64,000 bases of DNA from Pseudomonas graminis (lineage in GTDB: Bacteria; Pseudomonadota; Gammaproteobacteria; Pseudomonadales; Pseudomonadaceae), in the NCBI RefSeq assembly GCF_004364335.1, contig NZ_SOCR01000004.1, positions 124,001 through 188,000 on the forward strand. Reading direction: 5' to 3'. A model generated the notes under the pieces. It was not told the DNA's origin. It searched no databases and saw only the letters and a list, made by a program, of their open reading frames with translations. Of this stretch, positions 55,507-62,495 are shown piece after piece; positions within the stretch are counted from its first letter, which is position 1; each line of letters begins with the position of its first letter. The translations under genes were made by a program, and so were the position numbers.

Positions 55507-55769
55507 TGCAGCAACCTCAGAACAGGCTGTGCCTCAAGGTGCTGCGCGAAGTTCACAGCCTCCTTCCAGTTGTTGAACCCGCCGCGCAGTGCGCCGGTTG
55601 CGAGCTCAACGACGCTGTACGAGTTGCGCGCTTTGCTCAGTACCTGAAAGCGGACCCTGCTACCGGGCATTGCCCGGTCCGTGCGTTTGCTGAACTCGCC
55701 GCGGGCGGCGCTTGAGCGTTGGAGCAAGGCCCCCAGCTCGACGATACGGTCTTGAAATGCCTGATGCAT
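55503..55769 (-). CDS. Small phage protein, unknown
   Basis: An 88-residue protein with GAGGAATCGCC upstream of the ATG. An N-terminal helix (FQDRIVELGALLQRSSAA) precedes a basic beta-like part (VRFQVLSKARNSYSVVELATGALRGGF). Function unknown. Overlap with the next gene shows that both are translated as a unit. Confidence 0.6.
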   Translation of the reverse strand: MHQAFQDRIVELGALLQRSSAARGEFSKRTDRAMPGSRVRFQVLSKARNSYSVVELATGALRGGFNNWKEAVNFAQHLEAQPVLRLLQ

Positions 55770-55875
55770 GGCGATTCCTCATGTGGTTGTGCGTGTATTC
55801 GTCAGCACTCTGGCCGCCTGACGAAGGCCGATTGGGCGCAGGGGAGAGTGCTGGCGGGTAAACGCTGGGTGAAAA

Positions 55876-55899
55876 AAAGCCCCATCAACGTGGGGCTTT
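55876..55899 (-). terminator. Leftward intrinsic terminator inside the early operon
   Basis: On the minus strand, AAAGCCCCA-N6-TGGGGCTTT is followed by a run of seven T. It stands between the TerB group and the genes further left, so full leftward expression would need antitermination, as at lambda tL1. Confidence 0.75.
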
Positions 55900-56146
55900 C
55901 ATGTTGCTGGTTCACAAGGCCTCCCTACGTGAACGTTGCTTGCCGGCGCCGCCTGACGCGGTAGGCCGGTATCTATTTGTTATTTCATGGCGGTCATCTC
56001 CGTTGTTCGCTCACTGGGAAGGCAGTGGCTACCTGTCTAATGGGGGGCAGATGCCCGGTGCTGATCTCCGGGTTAATGGCCTAACTCATCTAGGACTCAG
56101 TAGCTCATCAGCGAGCCTCGGCTTGCCCGTCAGCCCGGGCATTCAT

Positions 56147-56444
56147 CTGCATCGGGGTGCGATCTTCCGTCCGGGGTAGCCTGTCCGGATTACCGGTAAA
56201 CCCTGCTAAATCACCTGCCTCGCCGCAGAAGGCATATGTCTTGAGGTGCAGGAAGATCACACTCCGATGCAGCCTCGCGTTCGCAGATAAAAAGCTCCAG
56301 CAAGGTGATCGGGCCAGTTACGTCATCTGGCGCCGAGTTCCACGGCCGTCACCATTTCCTCCCAACTTAAGAGCTCCCTCGGTTGGGCGATTGACGCAGG
56401 TGGGCGGTTATAGGCCGCAGTTTCGTCTGCATCGGAGAGTGATC
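56147..56444. repeat. Three copies of a CTGCATCGG element in a non-coding gap
   Basis: A 22-base element at 56147-56168 (CTGCATCGGGGTGCGATC...) recurs inverted at 56251-56272 with two changes, and in part at 56427-56444. A related sequence spans the start of the LexA-type gene (54788-54803). The gap 55770-56654 holds no convincing gene; these may be remnants of duplicated gene starts or structured RNA. Confidence 0.5.
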
Positions 56445-56654
56445 GAAACACCAGGTCGCTACGCCTGCTTGTTTCCCGCCGCGTTTTTGGTATTGGCCGT
56501 CTAGATCGTACCGGCCCAGGACATTCACGGGGCTTTGCGATCCTAGCGCTGCAGCCCGCTCGGGCACGCTTCGGTCACTCTCCGAGGCGGCCTGGTGCTG
56601 GGGAATACCAGGGCATCGGGCAGTTTTCGTCAGGCTGACGCTGGCGATGGTTGT

Positions 56655-56831
56655 CTATCGATTGGTACCTTCGATTTCGGTGTGAGCCGCCCGCAGGTTT
56701 TCGATGAACCTCAGCCGTTCCTCGCTGCTCAAGTGGCGCACTGCATGTAGCAGGCCCTCGTAGAGCTCGCCGTCGAATTCGGCGCCGCTGTCGTCGGCCG
56801 TGATGGTGTAGCTGATGGTGGCTGGCTTCAC
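56655..56831 (-). CDS. Small phage protein downstream of TerB, unknown
   Basis: A 58-residue acidic protein starting with GTG (MKPATISYTITADDSGAEF...), followed by a helix ELYEGLLHAVRHLSSEERLRF. Its GTG overlaps the TGA of the small membrane gene by four bases (GTGA), which supports it despite its size. A protein of this kind could bind the membrane protein; unknown. Confidence 0.62.
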   Translation of the reverse strand: MKPATISYTITADDSGAEFDGELYEGLLHAVRHLSSEERLRFIENLRAAHTEIEGTNR

Positions 56832-57001
56832 TTCTTGCCCCGAATCAGCGGCCAGACCAGCAGCAGGACCAGCGCAGCTAGAAAACCGTCGGCGCAGATG
56901 CTGATCACCCGGGATACGGAGTCGATCAACACCACGCCGATCAGCAAGGCCACGATGAGAAACGCACGAAGGCGCTTCACCATCTCGCTGAGCAGGGGCA
57001 T
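56828..57001 (-). CDS. Small two-span membrane protein
   Basis: A 57-residue protein with two hydrophobic segments, LRAFLIVALLIGVVLI (about 11-26) and FLAALVLLLVWPLI (about 40-53), joined by a short loop and ending in RGKK. Its ATG overlaps the terB stop (TAATG) and its stop overlaps the next start. Small bitopic or hairpin phage membrane proteins can be holin-like or exclusion factors; no specific role is shown. Confidence 0.7.
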   Translation of the reverse strand: MPLLSEMVKRLRAFLIVALLIGVVLIDSVSRVISICADGFLAALVLLLVWPLIRGKK

Positions 57002-57438
57002 TACAGATAGTCTTTCAGCGAAAGGCCCATCAGCTTGGCGGCTTTTTCCAGCACTGCCATTTCCTTGTCGTCGATGTCACCGGACGCTTCCGCGATGGTG
57101 AGCATGACGTTAATGACGACCTGAGCTTCTTCTGGCGAGTGAGCCAGATCCTTCAGCTCCTTCTCGGCGTTCATGCGCAGGATGCGATGGCCGCCGTCGT
57201 GGAAGTCTTTCTCGGCGCGGTCCATGGTGTTGGAAAGCTCCGGTCCGAAGCCTTTGAGCTGCGGGGTGTTGGCGATGAGCTTCTCAGCTTTCTTCAGCTC
57301 GTCTTCGCTGACCTCGCCATCAGCGGCGGCGACGTAGAAGGCGCCGTACACAATCGCCTGCATCAGGTCGCGGTTCTGGATAACGCCCATTGCGGCGCGC
57401 GCTTCACGACCTTTCTTGCCAAACAGTTTGCCGAACAT
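57001..57438 (-). CDS. TerB-family protein
   Basis: With the start at 57438 (GAGGT upstream) the product is 145 residues: a short basic N-terminus FGKLFGKKGREAR, then the all-helical TerB fold with acidic motifs VAAADGEVSEDELKKAEKLI and ASGDIDDKEMAVLEKAAKLM that may bind metal. TerB belongs to the tellurite-resistance/phage-inhibition system, but here it occurs without other ter genes. It is the first gene of the leftward early operon behind a leader of about 570 bases. Confidence 0.82.
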   Translation of the reverse strand: MFGKLFGKKGREARAAMGVIQNRDLMQAIVYGAFYVAAADGEVSEDELKKAEKLIANTPQLKGFGPELSNTMDRAEKDFHDGGHRILRMNAEKELKDLAHSPEEAQVVINVMLTIAEASGDIDDKEMAVLEKAAKLMGLSLKDYL

Positions 57439-57960
57439 ATCGATACCTCGGGTTTGGGTGATTTCCCGTCTGGCCCTGTTGCCAAGGCCAATCGGTGAAA
57501 TCCCGGCCTCGCTACTGGCGACAGGCCGGGGTAAAGCGTCAGCGGTGTGGTTACATCTGGTTCCTAATCCCCGCTCACTGATTGCAGGTTTCGGCATCGT
57601 GGGTTGGCGGCGGGCTTCCCTGTTCACGTCAGCTCGATCAGCGTTGCTGGCGTGGTCATCGGGTACTTACAACATGCGACGTGCAGCCCTGTGCCCGGTT
57701 GGTTTTTGGCACATCACATGAGGTCCGGCACTCCTCACAGCCGAAGCTCGGAGCGCTAATTCAATTCGGTGTCTCTCCCTTCTGCCGCTGGGATTGGCGG
57801 TTTGCATTGCTTGCCCGGGTCGTTCACGCGGTTCTGACGTTTCGTCATCGATCAGCCGTCCAGGGTTCTCCCTGTCGTTGGCAGGCTTTCCTCGTTCGCC
57901 TGTCTGATCGCCGGTCGCCGGTAGAGGCAATGCTGTCTGTTGATTTGTTGCGGCTGGTTT

Positions 57961-57970
57961 TTAAAGAGCG
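57961..57970 (-). promoter_or_regulatory. boxA-like antitermination site in the leftward leader
   Basis: Read on the minus strand, CGCTCTTTAA followed by AAAACC closely matches boxA of rRNA and lambda nut sites. It lies about 40 bases into the predicted leftward transcript, just after a GC-rich stem. The rest of the leader, 57439-57960, has no gene that I can support. Confidence 0.55.
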
Positions 57971-58014
57971 GCGGGGCGCCGCCCCTTCGCCGTGTTGTCG
58001 CTGGCGATGGGATT

Positions 58015-58043
58015 AGTAAACAACACGTTTATAAACGAGTCAA
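58015..58043 (-). promoter_or_regulatory. Leftward early promoter (PL-like) with operator in the spacer
   Basis: On the minus strand, TTGACT (-35), 17 bases, then TTTACT (-10). The spacer holds the perfect palindrome CGTTTATAAACG (58026-58037). Two further TGTTTAT half sites lie at 58051-58057 and 58060-58066. The layout mirrors the cro promoter, so the prophage repressor probably controls both. Confidence 0.7.
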
Positions 58044-58095
58044 CACAAAATGTTTATCTTGTTTATTGGATTTGCTACGAAACTTTCGTTGGACG

Positions 58096-58124
58096 AAAAA
58101 AAACCCGCTCATGGCGGGTCGATT
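58096..58124 (-). terminator. Terminator of the cI-tai operon
   Basis: On the minus strand, ACCCGC-N5-GCGGGT is followed by eight T. It lies 12 bases after the Tai-like gene. Confidence 0.85.
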
Positions 58125-58135
58125 TAAAGTGTTCT

Positions 58136-58465
58136 TTACTTTTTCTGGCAGGGGAAAGCGTCAGATAGAGCCGCGAGGATCAAGCCGCTTGCCGGTCCGG
58201 CCCAGTCTTTAGGGTGGTCCGAGAGCCACTTCCAAACGATCGCTGCATTCTGTCCATTGGTGACATTCGACGGCGGACAGAAACCTAAGCCGGAAAATGA
58301 TTCGGCAACACCAACAACGAAGCCCATATATAGGCCGTTCGCAAAGGTCCCAGTATTTTTTTCGTACCCTTCCCCCCAGGCACGAAGGTCGTTCCCGGTG
58401 GCGCACCATGCCGTCATGGGGGCAAAGGCCAGAACCATTGCCGTCAGTATTCTTCCGTGTATCAA
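58136..58465 (-). CDS. Rap1a/Tai-like immunity-type protein
   Basis: A 109-residue exported protein: signal peptide MIHGRILTAMVLAFAPMTAW, then a small helical domain. The C-terminal pattern GFCPPSNVTNGQNAAIVWKWL ... HPKDWAGPASGLILAALSDAFPC matches the Rap1a/Tai family, periplasmic immunity proteins that block T6SS amidase effectors. Conserved Cys in GFC and FPC could form a disulfide. No effector gene is adjacent. The start is a TTG with GGAG six bases before it, only 10 bases after cI, so it is made with the repressor in lysogens, in the position of lambda rexAB. Confidence 0.78.
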   Translation of the reverse strand: MIHGRILTAMVLAFAPMTAWCATGNDLRAWGEGYEKNTGTFANGLYMGFVVGVAESFSGLGFCPPSNVTNGQNAAIVWKWLSDHPKDWAGPASGLILAALSDAFPCQKK

Positions 58466-58475
58466 GGTCTGCTCC

Positions 58476-59246
58476 TTACCAGAGTACTGATGACCAAAAA
58501 ACTTTCCCCAGAATAATGATCTCTTTATCGATCATTTCCTGTGGGCCGTATTCCTCATCAGGATGTTCCTCGCGATTATAGCTGCGCATACGAACACCAC
58601 CACCGGGTAAGCGATAGAGAGTTTTCACGCGAAGCTGGCCTCCATGATTTATCGCATACATCTTGCCGTCGGTGACGGCCGTGCAGCCCTGATCAACGCC
58701 GACAGTACTGCCATGGGGAAGAACCGGTTCCATGCTGTTGCCGCTTACCGTTACGCAAACTGCCTCGCTCGGCTGAACGTTCTGGCGCCGCAGTGTCAGC
58801 TTGCCAAACCTGAGCTTCTGCCTGTGCGACTGCTCGACAACTGTGCGACCGCTACCTGCAGATAGTTCTACTTCCTTGAGAAACGGCACGTAAACCTCAT
58901 CTGCATCGAGCGGTGTATCGTCATCCCACACGTCGATAGGTCCAGCGAAGGAGGCGTTAGAAAGCCCCTCTCGTACTTCCAGTTTTCTTTGGTGCGCTTC
59001 GAATCCAGGGTCGTCCCCCCAAGGATATGGGTCTACATCAGGCAGGCCATCCCCACCAACTAACCAATCTCGTCGGAGATGGTAAGTATCAAGGGCCTTC
59101 TGAATCTCGCGCGCAGGTACGCCACGCTTGAACCAGTTGTTCAAAACCTGAGGCGTAACGCCCAATTCCTCAGCCATTTTTTTGAAAGAGATGTCCCGCT
59201 TTGCGGCAATCAGCCGTAAGCGATCCCCTGAATGCTCAGTAGTCAT
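58476..59246 (-). CDS. cI: Phage CI-like repressor with S24 peptidase domain
   Basis: A 256-residue repressor. The N-terminal helix-turn-helix spans about 8-65 (FKKMAEELGVTPQVLNNWFKRG). The LexA-like C-terminal domain has the Ser in VSGNSMEPVLPHGS and the Lys in LRVKTLYRL; an Ala-Gly cleavage site is likely in VELSAGSGRT. RecA-stimulated self-cleavage should therefore trigger induction. The start at 59246 lies right behind a -10-like TAAACT with no ribosome site, suggesting a leaderless message, as for lambda cI from PRM. Confidence 0.93.
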   Translation of the reverse strand: MTTEHSGDRLRLIAAKRDISFKKMAEELGVTPQVLNNWFKRGVPAREIQKALDTYHLRRDWLVGGDGLPDVDPYPWGDDPGFEAHQRKLEVREGLSNASFAGPIDVWDDDTPLDADEVYVPFLKEVELSAGSGRTVVEQSHRQKLRFGKLTLRRQNVQPSEAVCVTVSGNSMEPVLPHGSTVGVDQGCTAVTDGKMYAINHGGQLRVKTLYRLPGGGVRMRSYNREEHPDEEYGPQEMIDKEIIILGKVFWSSVLW

Positions 59247-59330
59247 AAACACAAAGTTTACTCGTCTTGCGTTGTTTATTAAATAAACGTATCGTTGACG
59301 AATGTTTATTCGCCAGCGGCGGAATTGTTT
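59247..59330. promoter_or_regulatory. cI/cro divergent promoter and operators
   Basis: Rightward promoter: TTGCGT (59267-59272), 17 bases, TATCGT (59290-59295), with the perfect palindrome GTTTATT-A-AATAAAC (59274-59288) in the spacer. TGTTTAT half sites recur at 59303-59309 and 59326-59332. A leftward -10 TAAACT ends eight bases before the cI start. Confidence 0.68.
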
Positions 59331-59531
59331 ATGAAACCCACAGCTCTTGAGCGCGCAATCCTCGCCGCTGGCTCGGCGAAAGCCTTGGCCAAAACCCTTG
59401 GCGTAACGCCGATGACTGTCTCCCACTGGAAGGTTAGGGGCGTACCTGCAGAACGGGCAGTGATGATCGAGAAGGCTACCGGCGTTTCTCGTCAAGATCT
59501 TCGACCAGACCTTTATTGCAGCGCCGCCTGA
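59331..59531 (+). CDS. cro: Cro/YdaS-like regulator
   Basis: A 66-residue helix-turn-helix protein (ERAILAAGSAKALAKTLGVTPMTVSHWKVRGVP) of the Cro/YdaS type, divergent from cI. The start at 59331 overlaps a TGTTTAT operator half site; GCGGA lies upstream. It should antagonise CI and commit to lytic growth. Confidence 0.85.
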   Translation: MKPTALERAILAAGSAKALAKTLGVTPMTVSHWKVRGVPAERAVMIEKATGVSRQDLRPDLYCSAA

Positions 59532-59602
59532 TCGCGCTGGACTGAAATATTTTGCAACGCGTGCTGGCACGCAGCCACTGAAACAAATTAGAGGGTTTAC
59601 GA

Positions 59603-60025
59603 ATGGAAGATTTCTTGCGGGCCTGCCACACGACCGTGAAGGAAAGCGGTGCCGAGGAGCTGGCGGGGAAGATGTGCCTTGCGCATGTGAGCCTGCTGCA
59701 GCGCTCCAACCCGGACAACGCTGCCCATCATCTGACCATTGAGCATCTGTTCGGGATTCTTCTGCACAGCCAGGACATGCGCCCCTTGATGGCGCTCGCT
59801 GAATCTTTCGGCTTCGAGCTCATTGCGAAGACGGCGCCGAACCCACAAGCACTCACATCTTCGATGATCAGCGTGGGCAAAGAGGTGGCTGATCTGACGA
59901 TCGCCGTGCACCAGGCGCTTGAGGACAACCACGTCAGTCAATTCGAGAAGTCGCAGATCAAGGTCGAGATCAATCACGTCCGGCAGAGCCTTGATGTGAT
60001 GGAAGCCTCTGTGAAGGCGGCTTGA
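59603..60025 (+). CDS. cII: Phage regulatory protein CII-like (CP76 family)
   Basis: A 140-residue protein matching the phage regulatory CII/CP76 family: MEDFLRACHTTVKESGAEELAGKM, a HLTIEHLFGILLHSQD motif and a long C-terminal helix. In P2-like and related phages such proteins favour the lysogenic choice by activating repressor expression. It follows cro in the rightward operon. The next frame starts one base after its stop. Confidence 0.8.
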   Translation: MEDFLRACHTTVKESGAEELAGKMCLAHVSLLQRSNPDNAAHHLTIEHLFGILLHSQDMRPLMALAESFGFELIAKTAPNPQALTSSMISVGKEVADLTIAVHQALEDNHVSQFEKSQIKVEINHVRQSLDVMEASVKAA

Positions 60026-60026
60026 G

Positions 60027-60407
60027 ATGGCTCAGCGAGTGAACATCAAGCGCAGGCTGATCAGTTACGAGCGATCAGCCTTGCTCAGATGCGATGAAAA
60101 GATCCGGCGCGCCTTCTACTGCGCAACCCTTCTCAACTGGTCGTTCCTTGGCAAATCTCCAGTCGAAGAAGATCGGGTTTCGCAATCTTTTCTCGAGGAC
60201 GTTCCAGGGCGAATCCTACCGGTTACTTCGGAAGGTTCGCCGATGCGAGCAGCTCGGGATAGCAGCTCTGATGCATGCCCCAGTCATGCACCGGCTGAAA
60301 CTCTTCACGCGTCAGAGAAAGCTCTGCCAGCTCTTCGTGCAGAAGCGCGATCAGATCGTTCTTCTCAACCATCTTCAGCACCTCAAGGGTCCAGTGATGC
60401 TTGTTAA
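60027..60407 (+). CDS. Phage protein with possibly lost C-terminus
   Basis: A 126-residue frame coupled to cII. The first 65 residues or so (MAQRVNIKRRLISYERSALL ... FLEDVPGRILP) look like a genuine basic phage protein. After about 60220 the frame reads through the antisense of the convergent gene and becomes Ser/Ala-rich without sense. Its natural end was probably removed by recombination or a frameshift at that junction. Function unknown. Confidence 0.5.
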   Translation: MAQRVNIKRRLISYERSALLRCDEKIRRAFYCATLLNWSFLGKSPVEEDRVSQSFLEDVPGRILPVTSEGSPMRAARDSSSDACPSHAPAETLHASEKALPALRAEARSDRSSQPSSAPQGSSDAC

Positions 60408-60633
60408 GCAGATACAGGCGACCTGCCTCCAGGCTGCTGAGATTCAGCCAGGGAGTCGAGTACTTAACGCAAATCCGCTCAAGAAAGCATTCCAGCTTGT
60501 ACGAGCCGAATGCGATGCGCATCAGTCTGGAGTCGCTCGACTCGCTATAGGAAACGGTCTTTCGTGCCGTAGCGTCATTGTCGTCTACAGCCTTGGCCCA
60601 AGCAGCAACGTAATTCAGTTCAATCCGTTTCAT
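60223..60633 (-). CDS. Phage protein, unknown
   Basis: A 136-residue protein with a strong ribosome site (GGAGG eight bases before ATG 60633). The sequence is well structured (MKRIELNYVAAWAKAVDDND ... LERICVKYSTPWLNLSSLEAGRLYLL) with helices in the C-terminal half. It is encoded against the rightward early operon, with its 3' end overlapping the preceding frame by 185 bases. No function can be assigned. Confidence 0.65.
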   Translation of the reverse strand: MKRIELNYVAAWAKAVDDNDATARKTVSYSESSDSRLMRIAFGSYKLECFLERICVKYSTPWLNLSSLEAGRLYLLNKHHWTLEVLKMVEKNDLIALLHEELAELSLTREEFQPVHDWGMHQSCYPELLASANLPK

Positions 60634-60724
60634 ATGTCCGGCCTCCGAGGCCTTTTCGTGTAGAAGCCAAAAGCTACCACGGATGCGCCGGACACCTACA
60701 CCGCCTGAATTTCGGGCACAAAAA

Positions 60725-60749
60725 AGCCGACGGTCGAGGTCGGCTCTTT
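60725..60749 (+). other. Hairpin with boxA-like tail before the antirepressor gene
   Basis: AGCCGAC (60725-60731) pairs with GTCGGCT (60739-60745), followed by CTTTG. The sequence GCTCTTTGTACA resembles boxA. It may be a rightward terminator or an antitermination site. Confidence 0.4.
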
Positions 60750-60772
60750 GTACAGCGTTAGCGAGGTCGATT

Positions 60773-61531
60773 ATGCACACCACGAACACCCAGAGCAATA
60801 GGCCCGCTGATTCGTCAGTTTTCCCAATTCGGCAGAACATGACGCGTCATTCCATGTCGTCGCGGGAGATATCGGACCTGCTCAATTCACGCCACGACAA
60901 GGTCAAGCAATCCATCGAACGGCTTGTTCAGCGCGGCACCATCGTCCAACCCCCACTGGGGGACGAACACATCAAAGACTCGCTGGGCCGTCCTCGCACC
61001 GAGTCCGTATACCACCTGTGCAAGCGCGACAGTTTCGTCGTTGTCGCCCAGCTCAGCCCTGAATTCACCGCTCGGCTGGTTGACCGCTGGCAGGAGCTGG
61101 AATACCAAGCGGCTGGCGTCCATCGGATACCGGCGGATTATGCAGAGGCCTTGCAGCTGGCGGCGGATCAAGCTCGTGAGAACAGCCGTCTCTTGGGCGT
61201 GATTCAGCTTCAGGCGCCGAAAGTCGCGGCTATTCATCGTCTTGCAGCCGCAGAGGGCGCGATCTGCATTACTGACGCCGCGAAGCAACTCGGGCTCACG
61301 CCCTCCAAGCTTTTCGACTGGCTCCAGGCGAACCGCTGGATCTACCGACGCGGTGGTTCCACGCGTTGGATTGCGATGCAGCCCCGAATCCGGTCTGGGT
61401 TCCTCAAGCACAAAGTGACAGCCCTCAAGCCCGATTCTGAGACTGGGATCGAGCGTGCTGCCTTCCAGCCATTGGTAACCCCCAAAGGCCTGACTCGTCT
61501 GGCTGAAATCTTCCAGAGCGAGAAGTTCTGA
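60773..61531 (+). CDS. Phage antirepressor, Rha and KilAC (ANT) domains
   Basis: From ATG 60773 (GAGGT upstream) the product is 252 residues. The N-terminal Rha domain covers about 25-115 (SSREISDLLNSRHDKVKQSIERL ... VYHLCKRDSFVVVAQLSPEF). A helical linker leads to the C-terminal KilAC/ANT domain (AAEGAICITDAAKQLGLTPSKLFDWLQANRWIYRR). Such proteins counteract repressors or regulate lytic genes by DNA binding. It lies just upstream of the replication gene. Confidence 0.88.
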   Translation: MHTTNTQSNRPADSSVFPIRQNMTRHSMSSREISDLLNSRHDKVKQSIERLVQRGTIVQPPLGDEHIKDSLGRPRTESVYHLCKRDSFVVVAQLSPEFTARLVDRWQELEYQAAGVHRIPADYAEALQLAADQARENSRLLGVIQLQAPKVAAIHRLAAAEGAICITDAAKQLGLTPSKLFDWLQANRWIYRRGGSTRWIAMQPRIRSGFLKHKVTALKPDSETGIERAAFQPLVTPKGLTRLAEIFQSEKF

Positions 61532-61532
61532 C

Positions 61533-62495
61533 ATGCAGTTCACAGTGACCGTAAACCAGGTGAAGGCTTTGGAATGGGGGCTTAACTCCCAGCAAGCCCT
61601 TCTGTTTGCATTCGTCTATGGCTGCCCGAGCTGGGCCAAGCCGGTGAAGACTGATGCCGGTATTTTCTTTGCCCTCAGCAAGGCCAAAATCGTCGAAGAG
61701 CTGCCGTTGCTCACCGACAAACCAGACACCGCTTACAGGATGCTGAAGGCTCTGGACGAGGCAGGACTCATTGAGCTCTCCAGCACTTCCAACATCACGT
61801 TGTTCCGCCTGACCGAAAAAGGCACCGAGTGGAACAGGAAGCTTGATGGGTCGGAAAAATATCCGACCCAAGAGCGAGCAAAGGGTCGGAAAAATATCCG
61901 AGCTACCTCGGACAAATCTCCGAGCAAGGTCGGAAAAAAATCCGAACAAGGGTCGGAAAAATCTCCGACAAATCAGGATACCAATAATCAGGATACCAAT
62001 CAGGGTACCAGTCAGGGTTTGCAACTCGCCCCGGCTGCGCCGTCGCAAGCCGCCACTTTGGCTCTGATTTCCAACGAGGCACCTCGCTGCGTAATTCCCG
62101 ATGACATGCCAGGCCCGAAAGATCAGGCGTGCAAAACTTTCAAGGCTTGGGCGAATTACGCCATGGCCTACCGCAAGCGCCATAACGCATGGCCGGTATG
62201 GAACGCCAAAGTTGCCAAGCAGGTGTCGCTGCTGGTCGACCGTCTGGGCATCGATGTTGCTCACCACGTCTCTGCGTTCTTCCTGACCATCAACGATGCC
62301 CGCGTCGTGGGGAACATGCACAGCATCGGCGACCTACTGGCCAAGGCCGAGTCCTACCACACGCAGTGGACGACCAATCGCCAGATGAATGCGACCACGG
62401 CGCGCCAGATCGAGCAGACCCAAGCGAACATCAACGCCGCGCAACAGGCTGCCGAGAATATCCGCCAAGGAGGTCGCCGTAATGCTTTCCTATGA
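61533..62495 (+). CDS. Phage replication initiator, O-like
   Basis: A 320-residue protein. The N-terminal third is a winged helix (KALEWGLNSQQALLFAFVYG ... AYRMLKALDEAGLIELSST). The middle (about 105-160) is low-complexity, charged and Gln/Asn-rich, and is encoded by the iteron tract. The C-terminal domain (FKAWANYAMAYRKRHNAWPVWNAK ... SIGDLLAKAESYH) resembles those of phage replication proteins. By layout it corresponds to lambda O: initiator with the origin inside its gene. It overlaps the next gene by 14 bases. Confidence 0.78.
   Translation: MQFTVTVNQVKALEWGLNSQQALLFAFVYGCPSWAKPVKTDAGIFFALSKAKIVEELPLLTDKPDTAYRMLKALDEAGLIELSSTSNITLFRLTEKGTEWNRKLDGSEKYPTQERAKGRKNIRATSDKSPSKVGKKSEQGSEKSPTNQDTNNQDTNQGTSQGLQLAPAAPSQAATLALISNEAPRCVIPDDMPGPKDQACKTFKAWANYAMAYRKRHNAWPVWNAKVAKQVSLLVDRLGIDVAHHVSAFFLTINDARVVGNMHSIGDLLAKAESYHTQWTTNRQMNATTARQIEQTQANINAAQQAAENIRQGGRRNAFL
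61851..61968. other. Probable phage replication origin, five palindromic iterons
   Basis: Five 16-base units of consensus TCGGAAAAATATCCGA start at 61851, 61886, 61908, 61930 and 61953. Each is an inverted repeat TCGGA/TCCGA around an A/T-rich centre, and the last three steps are 22-23 bases, about two helical turns. Tandem CAGGATACCAAT-type repeats follow at 61974-62015. This is the arrangement of lambda ori within gene O. Confidence 0.82.

Noticed and set aside
57582-58016. 144-residue plus-strand frame in the leftward leader
   Set aside because: Cys/Arg/Trp-rich composition, no ribosome site, and it crosses the promoter and boxA region.
60094-60663. 189-residue plus-strand frame overlapping the convergent phage gene
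   Set aside because: It lies across the junction in a different frame from the coupled gene at 60027, and most of it is antisense to a gene with a strong ribosome site.
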